From: Takakia lepidozioides
Lineage: Eukaryota > Streptophyta > Takakiopsida > Takakiales > Takakiaceae
Direction: 5' to 3'
DNA length: 64,000 nt
Assembly: GCA_030704615.1 (NCBI GenBank)
Contig: CM060731.1
Location: 86,594,756-86,658,755 of the forward strand
Shown here: positions 1 through 11,823 of the stretch, in pieces
How the letters are laid out: each line of letters opens with the position of its first letter
Numbering within the stretch: position 1 is the stretch's first letter
Program-made: the position numbers and the translations under genes
The notes under the pieces: model-generated
What the model was told of the DNA's origin: nothing
The model's database searches: none
Seen by the model: only the letters and a program-made list of their open reading frames with translations

Positions 1-217
1 TATACTTAAGAGACTGTAGATTGGTCTTAATCAATAGGATTAAGCAGTCTGCAATGATATGGCTTCATCCGACGTTCATGGTTTAGCTATCCTTAAAACG
101 ATTACTTCGTAATCGTTTCTGAAAGCATACCGTCAGACAACCTCTGTTGCATATCTTAGGAAATGGGCAGTAGTGTTAATAGCCTGTTTTGTCTAAGTCA
201 TAAACCAGCGGTTAACA
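1..217 (+). repeat. 3' part of an LTR
   Basis: This AT-rich non-coding stretch ends in AACA directly before the primer-binding site, as an LTR end should. The relative at 41 kb likewise ends GACA before the same primer site. The LTR start lies outside the window. Confidence 0.5.
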
Positions 218-235
218 TTTGGCGACCGTACTGGG
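218..235 (+). other. Primer-binding site of the Ty3-type element
   Basis: TTTGGCGACCGTACTGGG follows the putative LTR end. A near-identical site is at 41234-41253 (CGACCATACTGGGG). Its form resembles the TGGCGACTCCNCTGGGG sites of Ogre-type elements. Confidence 0.5.
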
Positions 236-401
236 CACTAACGGTATATTGAGTTCAAAAGTACTCAAAGAAGGATGGTTACTCAGTGATTTCTTGAAAT
301 CACGACAGAACGAGTCAACAGAAGCAAAGGAATAAAAAACATTCCTGGAAATTTTTCATGGTTTACCAAGAGCAATACAACATAAAACCTTTCTGTCAGT
401 C

Positions 402-690
402 GTGAAAGAAGATGACAAATGGGGATTGAAGGGAGGAGTGATCAGTATTACACGAGCACCTTGGGAATGTAGGATTAGAAGTGAAGAGTGGTTGTCTCGT
501 CTAGCTCTATTGATTACTCTAATCTCAATTAGAAAAGTTTGTTACACTAGTTATATTTTCAGAGAAGGATGTTCAAATTATAAATATTGACACACGATCA
601 TAGAAGCGTTGGAGTACTGGATACCCAAAGACTTATTGCAAGTCAGATACACTGAAAAAGACAGATGGTATTATTGTGCCCATTAAAAAG
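402..690 (+). pseudogene. Pre-gag ORF relic of the Ty3-type element
   Basis: A 62-residue frame (402-590), with a further readable piece to about 690, lies between primer site and gag. It matches the frame at the same place in the 41-kb relative: both contain WGLK-GV followed by an LL-L-SI-(K/R)V stretch, and then WIPKD. Conservation between two diverged copies suggests it once encoded protein. Function is unknown. Extra ORFs upstream of gag are known in Ogre/Tat elements. Stops interrupt it here. Confidence 0.45.
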
Positions 691-846
691 TTTGGTGATC
701 AATTAGTAAAAAGGAAAATTAAGTTGTAATACAGATTCTTGCAAGATAGGATGAGTCTTGAAGAAAGGGTAGAGACACTATAAATTTTATTTATTGACAT
801 ACCAAGACTGTTTTAAAGGGTACTGAAAAGGAATTCTACATATAAT

Positions 847-2334
847 GTGGGAATGAATGAGGAAATTAAAGAAAAAGCTAAACAAGACAGAGCTGAACGA
901 ATAGAGAAATATGCTGCAAAAAGGGAGGCTCGATTAAGAGAAGAGTTCTCAGAATTACAGAACTTGAAAATTATTCAAGGTGAGACATCAAATAGTGATA
1001 AACTAGAAGATCAGGAAATCGGATCGGTGGGAAGTGGGAACAATACACCAGAAAAAGTTGCCAGTAATGTACTTGGTGAATGGTTACCACAAGAAAGATC
1101 TGAAGGACCTTCTACAGTAACAAGCCCAAATAGAGGTTTTGCTGAAATATTAGAAGAAAGATTTGAGAACATTTTGAGTGAAGAAGGTGAAAGAAGTGAA
1201 AGCACTTCTCCAGAAAAGATAACCAGAACTGCACTCAAAGCTTTTAAAGATTCATTAAGCTTAGTAGAGACAGCAGCTGGAAGACGACTATCATTGGGAC
1301 AAGGACCTCCTAGCTTTGAATCACTGTTTGGAAGACAAACACCAACACCACCACAGCCAGCAGCAGCGGGACCATCCCAGTTTGGACAACCAGTTGCACC
1401 AACAGCACCAGTTGCACCAGCCACACCGATGGCTTTAGCAGCAAGCAAAACCAGACCACCATTTCCTTTATATGATGGGAAATCTGATCCAGATATCCAT
1501 CTTAATCAATTTGAAAACATGTGCACCATTTACAATGAAGCAACAGACCAAGAGAAGATCCAACTATTTCCTTGTTCAATGGCCTGAAAAGGCATTGAAT
1601 GGTTGGCAACTTTCCCAGCCAATCACTTTGCGAATTGGGCGGATATGAGAGCCGCGTTTCAAAAAAGATATAGATCCAACAAATCCACGTCTGAAATCTT
1701 CACAGGATTACAGAACCTAAGACAGAAAAAGAAAGAATTGGTAGTCGATTACCTGGAGAGAATGAAGACTCTGATCAGGAAACTACCTCAAGCACCAGGG
1801 GATGATTTGCAAAAATCATGGTTCATCAATGGACTTCGTCCTGAATACGTAACCATGGTTACAGTCATGCCTAACAACACTTTGGCTGAAGCAGTAGGGA
1901 CTGCAAAGAAGTTGGAATTGGGATTCCATCAGAGCAGAAGCAAGGATTCCAAGGATCTCTTGGAAGAAGAAGACTATGATGATGAAGAAAAGCTCGAGCA
2001 AAAGAAGAAAGAAGTGATTGACAAAACCACTTTGGATCAGAAGATAGCAGAGGCTATCAAGAATTTTAAAGATGAAGGGCCACGAAAGGCCACATGGTGT
2101 CACAAATGCGGGACTGCAGGACACCTGGCAACGGAATGCCATATGAAAGACAAATACTGTGATATTTGTCATATGAACAATCATAATACCAGCCATTGTA
2201 TTTACAACCAACGGGCCAAGAAGACTGGGTACACACGAGAGGTGGGGGTACACCAAGTCCAAATCCGACGGGGAGGATCGGACGAACCAAGACGATACAA
2301 CATGGGTAATCGTTATCAGAGGCCACGAAACTGA
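847..2334 (+). pseudogene. gag (capsid/nucleocapsid) with one in-frame stop
   Basis: This single frame of about 495 codons is broken only by TGA at 1585-1587. The N-terminal part is charged and low in complexity, then Pro/Ala-rich. The Retrotrans_gag-type region (EWLATFP, then a long basic helical stretch) follows the stop. A CCHC knuckle (CHKCGTAGHLATEC) and a second Cys/His cluster (CDIC...HNTSHC) are near the C-terminus. Gag packages element RNA into particles. The stop is one C-to-T change from CGA. The first ATG (847 or 853) fits the start of the 41-kb relative, which shares the motif around YAAKREARL. Confidence 0.8.
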
Positions 2335-2335
2335 T

Positions 2336-4392
2336 GACCAAGGGCATCCGCCGCTATGAGAAGAGGTACGAGGCCAACGGGCAACCCTGCCTCACTGATT
2401 TGTGAAGAGAGAAGGGTCTAGAGATAACTCCATTTACAGATACTTTGCTGGATGCAGAGTTAAGCAGCAAGTGAACCCATCTAGAGAAGGACTCGGGGAT
2501 CCCCATCTTAGCTAGGATTTTTTGGAGAAAGTCCCAATCAATATTATCAAATGCTTTTTCAAAATCTAGCATTAGGATTGCCAATGGCTGCTCTGAGTAC
2601 TTGGCCTTGTGCATTGCTTCGTTGATGAGCAGAATATTATCCAGTATCATTCTGCCTTTGAGAAATCCAGATTGCTCAGGCCGAATGATACGGGAGAGAA
2701 TTGGTTGCAATCGCAGAGCCAGTGCTTTAGCAATGATTTTGTAAGTAGAGTTTAAGAGCGTGATTGGACGATAATTGGAGATGAGGTTTCTGTCCCCTTT
2801 TTTGAAGATTAAGGTGATAAGTCTCTCAGATATCTGAGACGACATGATGCCCTTCTGCAAGACATCTTGGGCCATAGCAACAAAATCATCAACAATAGTG
2901 GACCAGAGAGCCGCAAACAATTCAATTGGCAAGCCGTCAAGACCTGGCATTTTCCCAGAATGTAGAGACTGCATAGCTTTGGCAAGCTCTAGGTCTGAGA
3001 GAGGGGAGGACAGAGCCACCTTATCCTGATCCGAGAGAAGAGAAGGGATGTGATTGAGAACAGCCTCCGAAGCCATTACAGCCTCAGCGGAGGGAGCCCT
3101 CTTGGAGAAAAGAGAGGCAAAAGCCTCAGCGGAGGGAGCCCTCTTGGAGAAAAGAGAGGCAAACCCATCTCGGCCAATCAAAGACGCAATTGAAGAGGCC
3201 ATTCTTCTTTGCCTTGCTTTGATAAAAAAAGTATTTGGACATTTTCTCACCTTTAAGGGACCAGTTAACACCAGCCTTGAGACGAAGAGCATTCTCCTTG
3301 TCCTTCCTGAATTTCCACAGATTGGCCTTGGCTGTGTTGTAATTCATCAGAGTGGAAGGACCTTCATCTTTGTTTTCCAGCAGCTGCTGGCAAAGATGAA
3401 GGCATTTGAGGAGACATTTTTCTTTGTGAGATCTAGCCATGGCAAAGTCTTTAGAGAGCTCTTGAGACCTAGTTCGAACTGCCTGCAGCTTTGAAAGGAA
3501 TCTAAGAGTGTGAGACTCATACTGATTACCAGTGGAGGACCAGACTTTAGAGAGGACTTCCAACTAACACTGGTGACTTGAGCAAGGATGGATTTAACTT
3601 GAAAAACCCCCTCCCTTTAGATCTATATCCTGGAACAGTGAAGCAAGTCCTAATCTCCGCATGATCGAAGTCAGGCAGCACAAGTCCCAGGGGAGAAGGG
3701 TGTGCCCATGATGTGATACCCGATGTACAGTACACTCTATCTAGCCTGGCCATGACCAGATCCGGAGGTGTCCTGCAGTTGGTCCAGGAGAAACGCATCT
3801 CGTTATCCCTAGGTATGGAGACATCAATGAGACCAATAGAAAAACACAGAGCTTCCCAAGCACTCAACTCGTCAGGGGACAGTCTGGCTGATGCAGGATC
3901 AAACCTGTCATCTGTCCTATCTGTCATATTGAAATCCCCAGCCAGAATCCACTGGTCAATGTCAGGAAAAGATAAGATCTTAGAATGAAGCATTTGCCAA
4001 AAGGAGATTCTATCAGCAATGTTGTTAGGAGCATAAATATTTATGAAACCAATGTTGCTGCCTGACCCAGGCATTGAGAGCTTGCCAAACTGCGCACGAC
4101 CAATCATCCAGGTGTCCATATCAGAGATGTGGCTGGCTAGACTTGGGGAGATCAGGACTGCTGTTCCACCTCTCGAATCTAGCATCGTTCTATTCCACCA
4201 TGCAAGATTAGAAGGCCAAATCAGCTGACCTAATGAAGCAATCTTTGAATCATTCAATTTATGTTCTTGCAAGAAGATTATGGAGTTGTCTGAAAGCAAA
4301 GAAGACGCCCATCTTTTAACCCTAGATCTCTTAGGGGCAGTGGCATCTGACCCAATGCCCCTAATGTTCCAAGATCTTATGTTAAAGAACAT
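2336..4392 (-). pseudogene. LINE ORF2: endonuclease plus partial reverse transcriptase
   Basis: ORF2 makes the nick and copies the RNA in target-primed reverse transcription. The apurinic-type endonuclease spans 4392-3547, with SWNIRGIG near the start, LQEHKL, AGDFN and RLDR. A basic linker runs 3563-3126. Reverse transcriptase follows to about 2336, with GLDGLP, NYRPI, LDFEKAFD and RQGCPL. It is broken by a frameshift near 3550 and another near an A7 run at about 3225. It ends before the YADD active site, so it cannot be active. ATG 4392 is the likely start. Confidence 0.9.
3081..3164 (-). repeat. 42-bp in-frame tandem duplication in LINE ORF2
   Basis: Copies at 3081-3122 and 3123-3164 differ by about one base and duplicate 14 residues (FASLFSKRAPSAEA) just upstream of the reverse-transcriptase core. 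Confidence 0.85.
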
Positions 4393-4840
4393 CAAATGAG
4401 GAGGAAGGGCTCGAGAGGACTTCCCGAAATGATGGCCCTGAGAAAAGAAATGGAGGTACAGTTCTTCTGCCGTGAGGAGGTAGGTATGAAGCCCAAAAGA
4501 AGCCAGAAGGGGGAGGAGGAAGACAGGCTAGGGTAACACTTCCAGCCCAAATTCTTCCCCGAGAGCCTTTTCTAGATCTTCTCAAGGATTCTCGGAACGA
4601 AGAGGCAAAAAAAGACTGATTATTAGGGATGAAAGCAAAGGTAAGCGCAATGTCTGGAAAATCCCCATCCTTGAAAGTGAGGAGGAGGCAATTTCTGGAC
4701 AAGGGTTTTAACCTTCTTTCATAGAGGAAGTGCAATAGAATAGTATCCAGAAGGTGCCTATGAACTAACAGTAGACAATTGGGTAGCAAGAGAGCAGAGA
4801 AAAAGCAAGAGAACAGGGGGGAAGGCGGAGTGAGCTATGC

Positions 4841-5575
4841 TCACCTGAGTGGCAGGGCAGATGGTGAGGCCACGTCCATGGGGCTGAGCATGGCTATTTT
4901 TGTTTTCGCAATGAAAAGCACGAAGCCTACAACATCCTCCTTGTGGGGGGTGGGTGATGGGGCCCTTGCAAATCCCAGGATAGCATGAGCCAGGATGAAC
5001 CCTGCCTTTAAAACTTTAACACTTGCAGCAAAACCTCCAGAGGAAGGAAAGCTGTCAGTCACAGGGAGAAACCCAGAGGAGCCATCCGAGAGCGATTTCT
5101 TAGAGATCCAAGAAAAGGAGCTTGCCGAGGTTTCATCGCTAACAATATCCTCCCATTTGAAAGCAAGGAGCGTGTGCACCGTGGAGGCTGAGTCGAACTC
5201 CGAGGTGTTATCCCAGAAGGCTCCAAAGTGGACTGTCGTGTTATTTGAGAGCTGGAACTGAAAGGGCTACTCAGCAAAAATATTTCCCACGAGCTTGAGG
5301 GAGAGCTCCATTTCTTTGGCAGCCGAGTAGTAAGTTGCATGATGGGTGGTAATCCATGAACCTGCAAGCCCTTCCGAGCCCATAGTGAGAAGGATGGAGG
5401 GCGGCTGACCAAGGCCGTTGAGGAGCCCGTAGATGATAGGGGTGACCTTAACTACCACTAGGTTGCGCCTGACTGCATTCTCAGGCGTCCAGTCACACAG
5501 CCTGAGATTCACAAAGGACCTAAGCTCCAGGCACCTTGTAGCAAGGTTGATGAGCGGGTCTTCCAGGGTGTTGGA
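4841..5575 (-). pseudogene. LINE ORF1, C-terminal part
   Basis: This is the continuation of the ORF1 frame from 12631-13773. Removing the Ty3 element and one copy of its TTGGA duplication restores the frame exactly across 5575/12631. The frame then runs to 4841 with one TAG at 5267-5269, one C-to-T change from CAG. No domain is recognised in this half; it is moderately Ser/Thr/Gly-rich with aromatic patches. In L1-like elements ORF1 is the RNA-binding chaperone. Confidence 0.7.
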
Positions 5576-6302
5576 TGTCGCGCACCTCCCTTCGGTAAGC
5601 TCCCCTTCACGTCATAGTTACTCGCTTTGATGCGCGCGCCTGACTCCCAACCTGGCCGCCGGGCCAACTTGGAGCTTCGGCTGCTCACCGGGACATAACG
5701 GTCCCCCCCTTCGCTTCCCACTAAACCCTCCACCTATTTGGGACTAGTGGAATTCCCTTTGGTAGATGGCAGTCCGGAACAGCTCCCCACTCTTTGGTCG
5801 CTTTCCGGCTCGCTCGCTTACTCACTAGTTTTTGGTCACCAACGGGCTTGCACCGTTCTCGGGGTTACTACTCCCTATATATACTTCTGTAGCTGTCCGC
5901 GGGGGTTTCATAACCAGCCATGCCATTTTATGGCAAACCACCACGAAAACCCTCGACTCCCGGTGATGAGTCGCGGTGAGTCTTGGCCCACTCACCACGG
6001 CCCCTATGGACCGTGCTGAGTCCCAAGACTCCCCACGACTCCCACCACGAGGTCTCCGCCCCCATGGTGAGTCCTATGCCACCCCCACTAAGTCCCGCTA
6101 AGCTACCACCACCCCTTGTGGAGCCACCCCCACCGCAACCCGGTGTGCGGGGCTCCACCTAGTGAGCGCCTCCGCCTCCTTCAGTGCCTTGGGCACTCAA
6201 GGGTGCTTCAGCCCCCCATACCTATCGCTGCCGATGCCCCCACCACAGGGGCAGCCCCTCATGTGTCCCGACCCCCTGCCCTCAAGGCAAAGGGCCGCGA
6301 CA
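5576..6302 (-). repeat. 3' LTR of the chromovirus
   Basis: 727 bp, TGTCGCG...CGCGACA. It matches the other LTR closely but lacks about 75 bp just after the CTATATATACTTCT stretch. Confidence 0.95.
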
Positions 6303-7206
6303 CACACCCCTACCAACAGGGAGTCAATGTCCTCATCGACTTGTCCATTTTGTAGAAACGAACATCCAAGTTGTGGCGTCCCACATCAAGGAGTTTGTTT
6401 CCGCACCATGGCGTCCCATGGTAAAGAACCAAACCCCACACTTGACTCTACTCTCCACTAGCTAGTTCGGCCGACTTCCTCCAAGTCCCGGCCAAGGGTG
6501 GAGCCTCTCCAGCTCCTCCCAGTGCACTCTTCTTGGCCTACTTCAAGGCCAAGGAACGATCCTCCCCGAGGATCGAATCGCCTTACTGCAACAACATTGC
6601 TTGCGATCGCTCATGATGCCGCTTTTGGCATCACCTTGAGCAAGGGTTCCCTGGAACCCTCTTTGACTAGGAAGATAACCTTGAACCAACCGTGCGCCCC
6701 AATCACTACAATTGGGTCCGCCTTGGAATGTTGGCCTGAGGTACGGGAACACGCCAAAGCCGCACTACGACTTCGTCCCGAGGCTACACGATTATAGTAC
6801 GTGAACGGAAGCACGTAGCTTTCGCGTTAGCCCGCACTACAAGGCAACCCCCTCGGTAGCGCAGTTATAGTACGCGCACGCGCCAGGTGCGCACTAGCAC
6901 GTGAACTCCCAAAGAAGTCGCAAGTTTCCTTGCCCCTTGGATGGGGATCACCCGATTTCGGCACTACGCAAACACATGATTAACCCAATTTACCTCTCCC
7001 ACTTTTATAAGCTAGCATGCATTCTACACACTAGCCAACCATACCATGCATCACCATTCCAAACAAAATAGGACGCACAACATTTGGAATCTGTTTCATT
7101 TATAGCACGTTTTGTACAATACAAGTTTTTGTAATCGGATTCCTAAGCTAGCTAAGCCGGGCTAAGCATGCATTTCCTCCCCCACGCTCCAAGGTTGATG
7201 TCCCCA
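6303..7206 (-). other. Chromovirus 3' non-coding region with two purine tracts
   Basis: These roughly 900 bases between the pol stop and the 3' LTR contain no long frame on the coding strand. A purine tract (GGTAGGGGTG on the minus strand, about 6303-6316) adjoins the LTR and is the likely polypurine tract. A second, more canonical tract (GTGGGGGAGGAAATG, about 7170-7186) follows pol directly. Both are preceded by a GA(G/T)GA(C)AT-type sequence. Confidence 0.5.
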
Positions 7207-10200
7207 TCAACGCTTCTTCTGCTTTTGAGGTCGCCCTTCGAAAGCTGCGACCGCCTCGGATGCGTTTCCCATTTCTGAGGCACGCACCCAAGATGCCTCT
7301 ACATGATGATAGCCCTTCCATTTGACGAGATACTTCGTTTCTCGGTTCTTGAACCTCCTTGACTTAAGTATTGCCTCCACCTCGTACTCAGGTTCATTTT
7401 CATGATCCAACAGCATAGGTGGCGGACGCAACACTTGATGCCGATTCGGACGCGCTTCATCTTTGAAGTAAGGCTTCAAAAAGGAGACATGGAATACTGG
7501 GTGCACCTTGCTGTTTGCCGGCAGCTCCAATTCATACACATCCTCATTCATAACCTTCCGAATGCGAAAGGGTCCCGCATACGGAGGTACGAACTTCGGA
7601 CTCACTTCCGGAGGTAGTTGGAAATTCTTGATGTTCAACCAGACCTCCGTGCCTGCCTCAAACTTCACTTCCCTCCGCTTCCGATTCGCCTGCCTTTCAT
7701 ACCGTTTCCTAGCTTTGGCAATGTTGTATTTTGTGAGCTTCAACAAACGCTCACGTTCTTCCAGTACTGCCGCTACTGCCGGTTCCTCAACGTCCTGGGC
7801 GGCCCAACTTGTCGGCACCAGAGGTGCTTTTCCATAGACCAATACGAAAGGGGAAACTCCCGTTGCGGAGTGTTCTGTGTTATTATAACAGAACTCTGCC
7901 GCGTCTAAGTGTTCCACCCAGTCTGTTTGGTCTGCCGACACATAATTCCGCAAGATCTGCTTCACTACGGAATTCACCCTTTCTGTTTGGCCGTCGGTCG
8001 TAGGTCGGAAGGCGGTGCTCATCTTCAGCCTCGTCCCCATCTTCTTCCAAAGTGCTCTCCAGAATTTACTCGTAAACTTTGGATCGCGGTCCGAGACAAT
8101 ATCCTTTGGGACTCCATGATGCTTTAAGACGTGGGCGAAGTAAAGTCGCCCTGTCTCCTGCGCCGTTGCCGTCTCCTTGGTGGGGATGAAATGGCCCATT
8201 TTACTGAACATATCTACCACCACCATGATTGCATCGAATCCTTTTGACAGCGGCATAGCAGTCATGAAATCCATCGAGACGCTTTCCCAAGTCCCCTCTG
8301 GAATCGGCAAGGGTTGTAACAGCCCCGCTTGCTTTTTGTACTCGCTCCGGTTTTGTTGGCATGTGGTGCATGTCTTGACATACTCCTCTGCCTCCTCCCT
8401 CAGTTTGGGCCAGAAATACTCTTTCTTCAAGAGTGCCGCAGTGCGCTTGGCTCCGCCATGGCCCGCAAGCGGGCTATCATGGCATTCTCTCAAGAGGCTA
8501 TCTCTGATCCCTCCCTTCGGCACGTAGAGACGTTTTTGCTTATACCGGAGCAGTCCATTTTGCAAGTGGAACTGCGATTTAACCCCCATCCTCAAGTCCT
8601 GCATCACGGACTTCGCCAGCTCATCCTTCCGGCAAGCCTTCCAGATCTTCCTTTGGAGCGTCGTCTCGCCCTTGTACACCAACAAGAGCTGCTGCTTTCT
8701 ACTTAAAGCATCGGCCACCACGTTGTCTTGTCCCGGTTTGTACTGGATATCCACGTCGAACACCGCCAAAGTATCTTGCCACCTAAGTTGTTTTGGGGAC
8801 AACTTGGGCTGCGTGGCAAAATACTTCACCGTGACATTGTCCGTGAACACCTTCACTGGGTTGGAACCAACATAGTGGCGCCAGAGCTTGAGACAGTGCA
8901 CCACCGCCTTCATCTCTTTCTCGTGCGTCGGCCACCGTCGCTCCACTTCATTCAGTTTCTTACTTTCGTAAGCCACTGGACGTCCATCTTGCATCAGCAC
9001 ACCACCAATCGCGAAGTCCGACGCATCTGTATGTATCTCAAACGGACGATCGAACTCCGGGATTTTCAAGACTGGAGCTTCTGCCATCCGCTGCTTCAAT
9101 TCGGCAAAAGCTTGGCCACAAAAGGTGTTCCATGCCCAGACTTTAGATTTACACAGAAGGTCTGACAGCGGCCCCGCAATCTTGGCGAAATTTCTCACAT
9201 ACTTCCGGTAATAGGAGGCGAGTCCTAGGAAGGATCGCACTCCCGAGACCGAAGTCGGAGGCTCCCAGTCCAAGATCGCCCTCACCTTTCTGTCATCCAT
9301 TTTGATCCCATCCTGTGTAATCACATGCCCCAAGAACTCCACTTTCGTGACCCCGAATTCGCACTTTGAAGCTTTGGCGTACAGCTTCCCTTCCCGCAAC
9401 TTTTGGAACACCCTTTTGAGGTGCTCCAGGTGCTCCTCCTTTGTTTTCGAGTACACCAAGATGTCGTCGATGTACACGATCACAAAGTCATCCAACCACT
9501 CCTGGAAAAGGCTGTTCATCAGCGTGCTAAAGATCGCAGGTGCATTGGTGAGCCCAAAAGGCATCACCAAGAACTCATATGAACCATACCTTGTCCTGCA
9601 CGCGGTCTTCTCCTCATCTCCTTCCGCCACCCGAATTTGGTGATAGCCGGAGCGCAAGTCGATCCGGCTGAAATACTTTGCTCCTGCCAACCGATCGAAG
9701 AGGTCGTCAATCCTTGGCAAAGGGTACCGGTTTTTGATAGTCACCTTATTCAGAGCCCTGTAATCGACACACATCCGCAGCGTCCCATCCTTCTTGTCTG
9801 CAAATAGCACCGGGGCTCCGTAAGGTGACTTACTCAGCCGGATGTACCCCTTTGACATTAGATCCTTGAGCTGAGTCTTCAGCTCGACCAACTCTCTATG
9901 GCTCAACCGGTAGGGCGCCTTGGTAGGCGGTTCCGATCCCGGTATCACCTCAATCTTGTGGTCAACTCCTCTTCACGGTGGCAAGCCGCTTGGTAAATCC
10001 TCCGGCATCACATCCTGGTATTTCTCCAAAATCCCCTTGATCCAATCTGGGCTCGGCTCCCCATCGCCTTCTCCTTTCACTTCTCTAATGTAAAGCAAAA
10101 ACTGGGGCTCGTGTGCCTCCTCTACGGCCCACTCCCTTGCTGACAGAAGGTTTATTCGCCCTCCCACGGATTTGGGCGTTTCCGACACTCGTAAAACCTT

Positions 10201-11769
10201 GCCACCATTCCCACATGGCAGCGTGACCACTCTCTTGCGGCCATCTATGACCGCTCCGGATTTGCTCAAAAAGGTCATCCCCAAAATGAGATCCACTCCA
10301 TCAATCTCGCAGATGGTGAAGTTCTCACGTCCCTCCCAACTCCCCAGTTGAAGAGGAACATCAAACGCCAACCTTGTCGCCAACTGTGGTTCTCCTTTGG
10401 CAGAACGCACCTCAATAGAGGCCCCCACGTCACTTGTCGGGAGTCCCAACTTTCGCGCCGTCGCCGGCGTCATGAAGGAGTGTGACGCTCCTGTGTCCAC
10501 CAACAACGACACGTTAGTTCCGGATATTATCCCATCCACGAACAATAACTGACTCCCTTTACGCAGGGCGCCAGTTTCCTGATACAACTCACAAGAATAG
10601 TTGCCTACCTTGCAAGTCCTGGCAACCACCGCTTCTACCAAGCGACTGATGGTATCTTCCGACAGCTCCGTGGTTGCCCGAGTCATGTTCAATTGACGAG
10701 GTTTTGTGCACTTCTTGGCCATGTGCCCGGGCTCCCCGCAATTGAAACACACTCCATCAAAGGTTGCCTTCTGTCCGCCATAAGCCTCTCCACCCGCTTT
10801 TCCTTTCGAAGCACCGGGTGCCGCCTTGACGTGTGAAGGCCCTCCCTTCGATTTCCACGTGCCATTGTCGCCGCGTGGCCTATCCCACTTCTTTTCCGGT
10901 CGGAAGGAGTCACCTTCCCGCCGGGTCTTCTTGTGGTTCAGCTCCGTACGGCCTTGTCTCTCACCTCTAGGGACATCCGGGAAACATTCAGCCCTCTCAA
11001 TTGCCTCGTTCAAAGTCTTGGGTGGCTTCTCCTCCAACTTCCGCCTGGCCCATGGGGCCAGTCCCGCCACAAAGTTGAAGACCATTTATGGTTCTGCCAT
11101 GTCCGCGACTTCGAGCAACAGCACATTGAAAGCCTGGACATACCCCCGAATGTCATATGTTTGCTTCAAATTCCTCATCTTGTCCCGGGCAAGCCAGGAC
11201 GCGTTGAGGGGCACAAACTGTCTCTTCATCAATTCCTTGAACCCACTCCAGTTCAAGGTTTCCGGGCTTGGGCCTCGGTCGTGAAGGCGTTTCTGCCACC
11301 ATTGTTGAGCATAGCCCCTCAAATAGGTGGGAGCCACTTCCACCCGATCCTCGTCACTCAACTTGGCCGCCCGGAAGTACTGCTCCAGCTCCAGGAGCCA
11401 GGTGTTGAGTGCCTTCCGATTTCGGATGCCCTTGAAGGTGCCGGGTTCCTTAGGCTTCACCTTAAACTTTGCCTTAGTGGAAGTGGCATTAGCCGCCTTC
11501 AACACGTCTTTCAACGTCCCGCCAAACTGCGCCAACAACCCTTCCCAAAAGGCTGCCGGCATGGGAGGCATCTCTTGGTTTGTCGGAGCTCTCAAGGATT
11601 CCTCGGGCTCCGACTCCTCGGATTCCTCCCGCTCTTGAGCGGCCTCGTTTTCGGAAACATTCATCGCTTCCTCAAACGGCCGCCTCGGTGACACGTCACC
11701 CCCATCGGGCTCACCAGGATCATCATCTTTTGGGCCGTTCCGCTTTCGCTTCGGCTTGCCCGACCCCAT
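7207..11769 (-). pseudogene. Chromovirus gag-pol polyprotein with two in-frame stops
   Basis: One frame of about 1520 codons is interrupted by TAA at 11086-11088 and TGA at 9973-9975. Order: gag with a capsid region (FKGIRNRKALNTWLLELEQY), CCHC knuckle (CFNCGEPGHMAKKC), aspartic protease (LLVDTGASHSF), reverse transcriptase ([10 protein letters not shown]), RNase H ([11 protein letters not shown]), integrase zinc finger (HX4H...CTTC), DDE core ([24 protein letters not shown]) and a terminal chromodomain ([15 protein letters not shown]). The TGA falls in the conserved PPRR-GVDH motif and is CGA with C to T. Chromodomains steer integration toward marked chromatin. Start ATG 11769 lies 41 bases past the primer site. 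Confidence 0.95.
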
Positions 11770-11809
11770 TCTAGGCCAATCCCAAGGACGATCGCGTACT
11801 GAACTCTAA

Positions 11810-11821
11810 GCTCTGATACCA
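11810..11821 (-). other. Primer-binding site, initiator tRNA-Met
   Basis: TGGTATCAGAGC on the minus strand, two bases inside the 5' LTR end, is the standard plant tRNA-iMet primer site. Confidence 0.95.
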
Positions 11822-11823
11822 AG

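Larger units (their letters stand above)
1..2335 (+). mobile_element. Ty3-type LTR retrotransposon remnant, 5' half only
   Basis: The segment holds, in order, the end of an LTR, a primer-binding site, a small pre-gag ORF and a gag gene, all on the plus strand. No protease, reverse transcriptase or integrase follows, because the element ends about base 2335 where an oppositely oriented LINE begins inside its reverse-transcriptase domain. A relative with the same order lies at 41234-42365. The placement in Ty3/gypsy rests on the gag domain and CCHC knuckle. The long pre-gag region and TTTGGCGACC primer site recall Ogre/Tat-type elements, but that lineage is inference. Confidence 0.75.
2336..5575 (-). 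mobile_element. LINE (non-LTR retrotransposon), distal part, 3'-truncated
   Basis: On the minus strand this contains the end of ORF1 and most of ORF2 of a plant L1-like LINE. It continues directly from 12626-14590; the two parts are separated only by the Ty3 insertion 5576-12625. Reverse transcriptase stops just after the RQGCPL motif at about 2336, so the YADD catalytic motif and the 3' end are missing. LINEs usually lose their 5' end, so the loss of the 3' half points to a deletion or rearrangement joining it to the gag element. Bases 4393-4840 are an inter-ORF stretch without a recognisable domain. Confidence 0.9.

Noticed and set aside
1011-2262. Long minus-strand frames opposite gag
   Set aside because: Low-complexity shadows of the gag coding strand without domain signatures.
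7402-9643. Plus-strand frames opposite chromovirus pol
   Set aside because: Antisense shadows of a well-recognised polyprotein.
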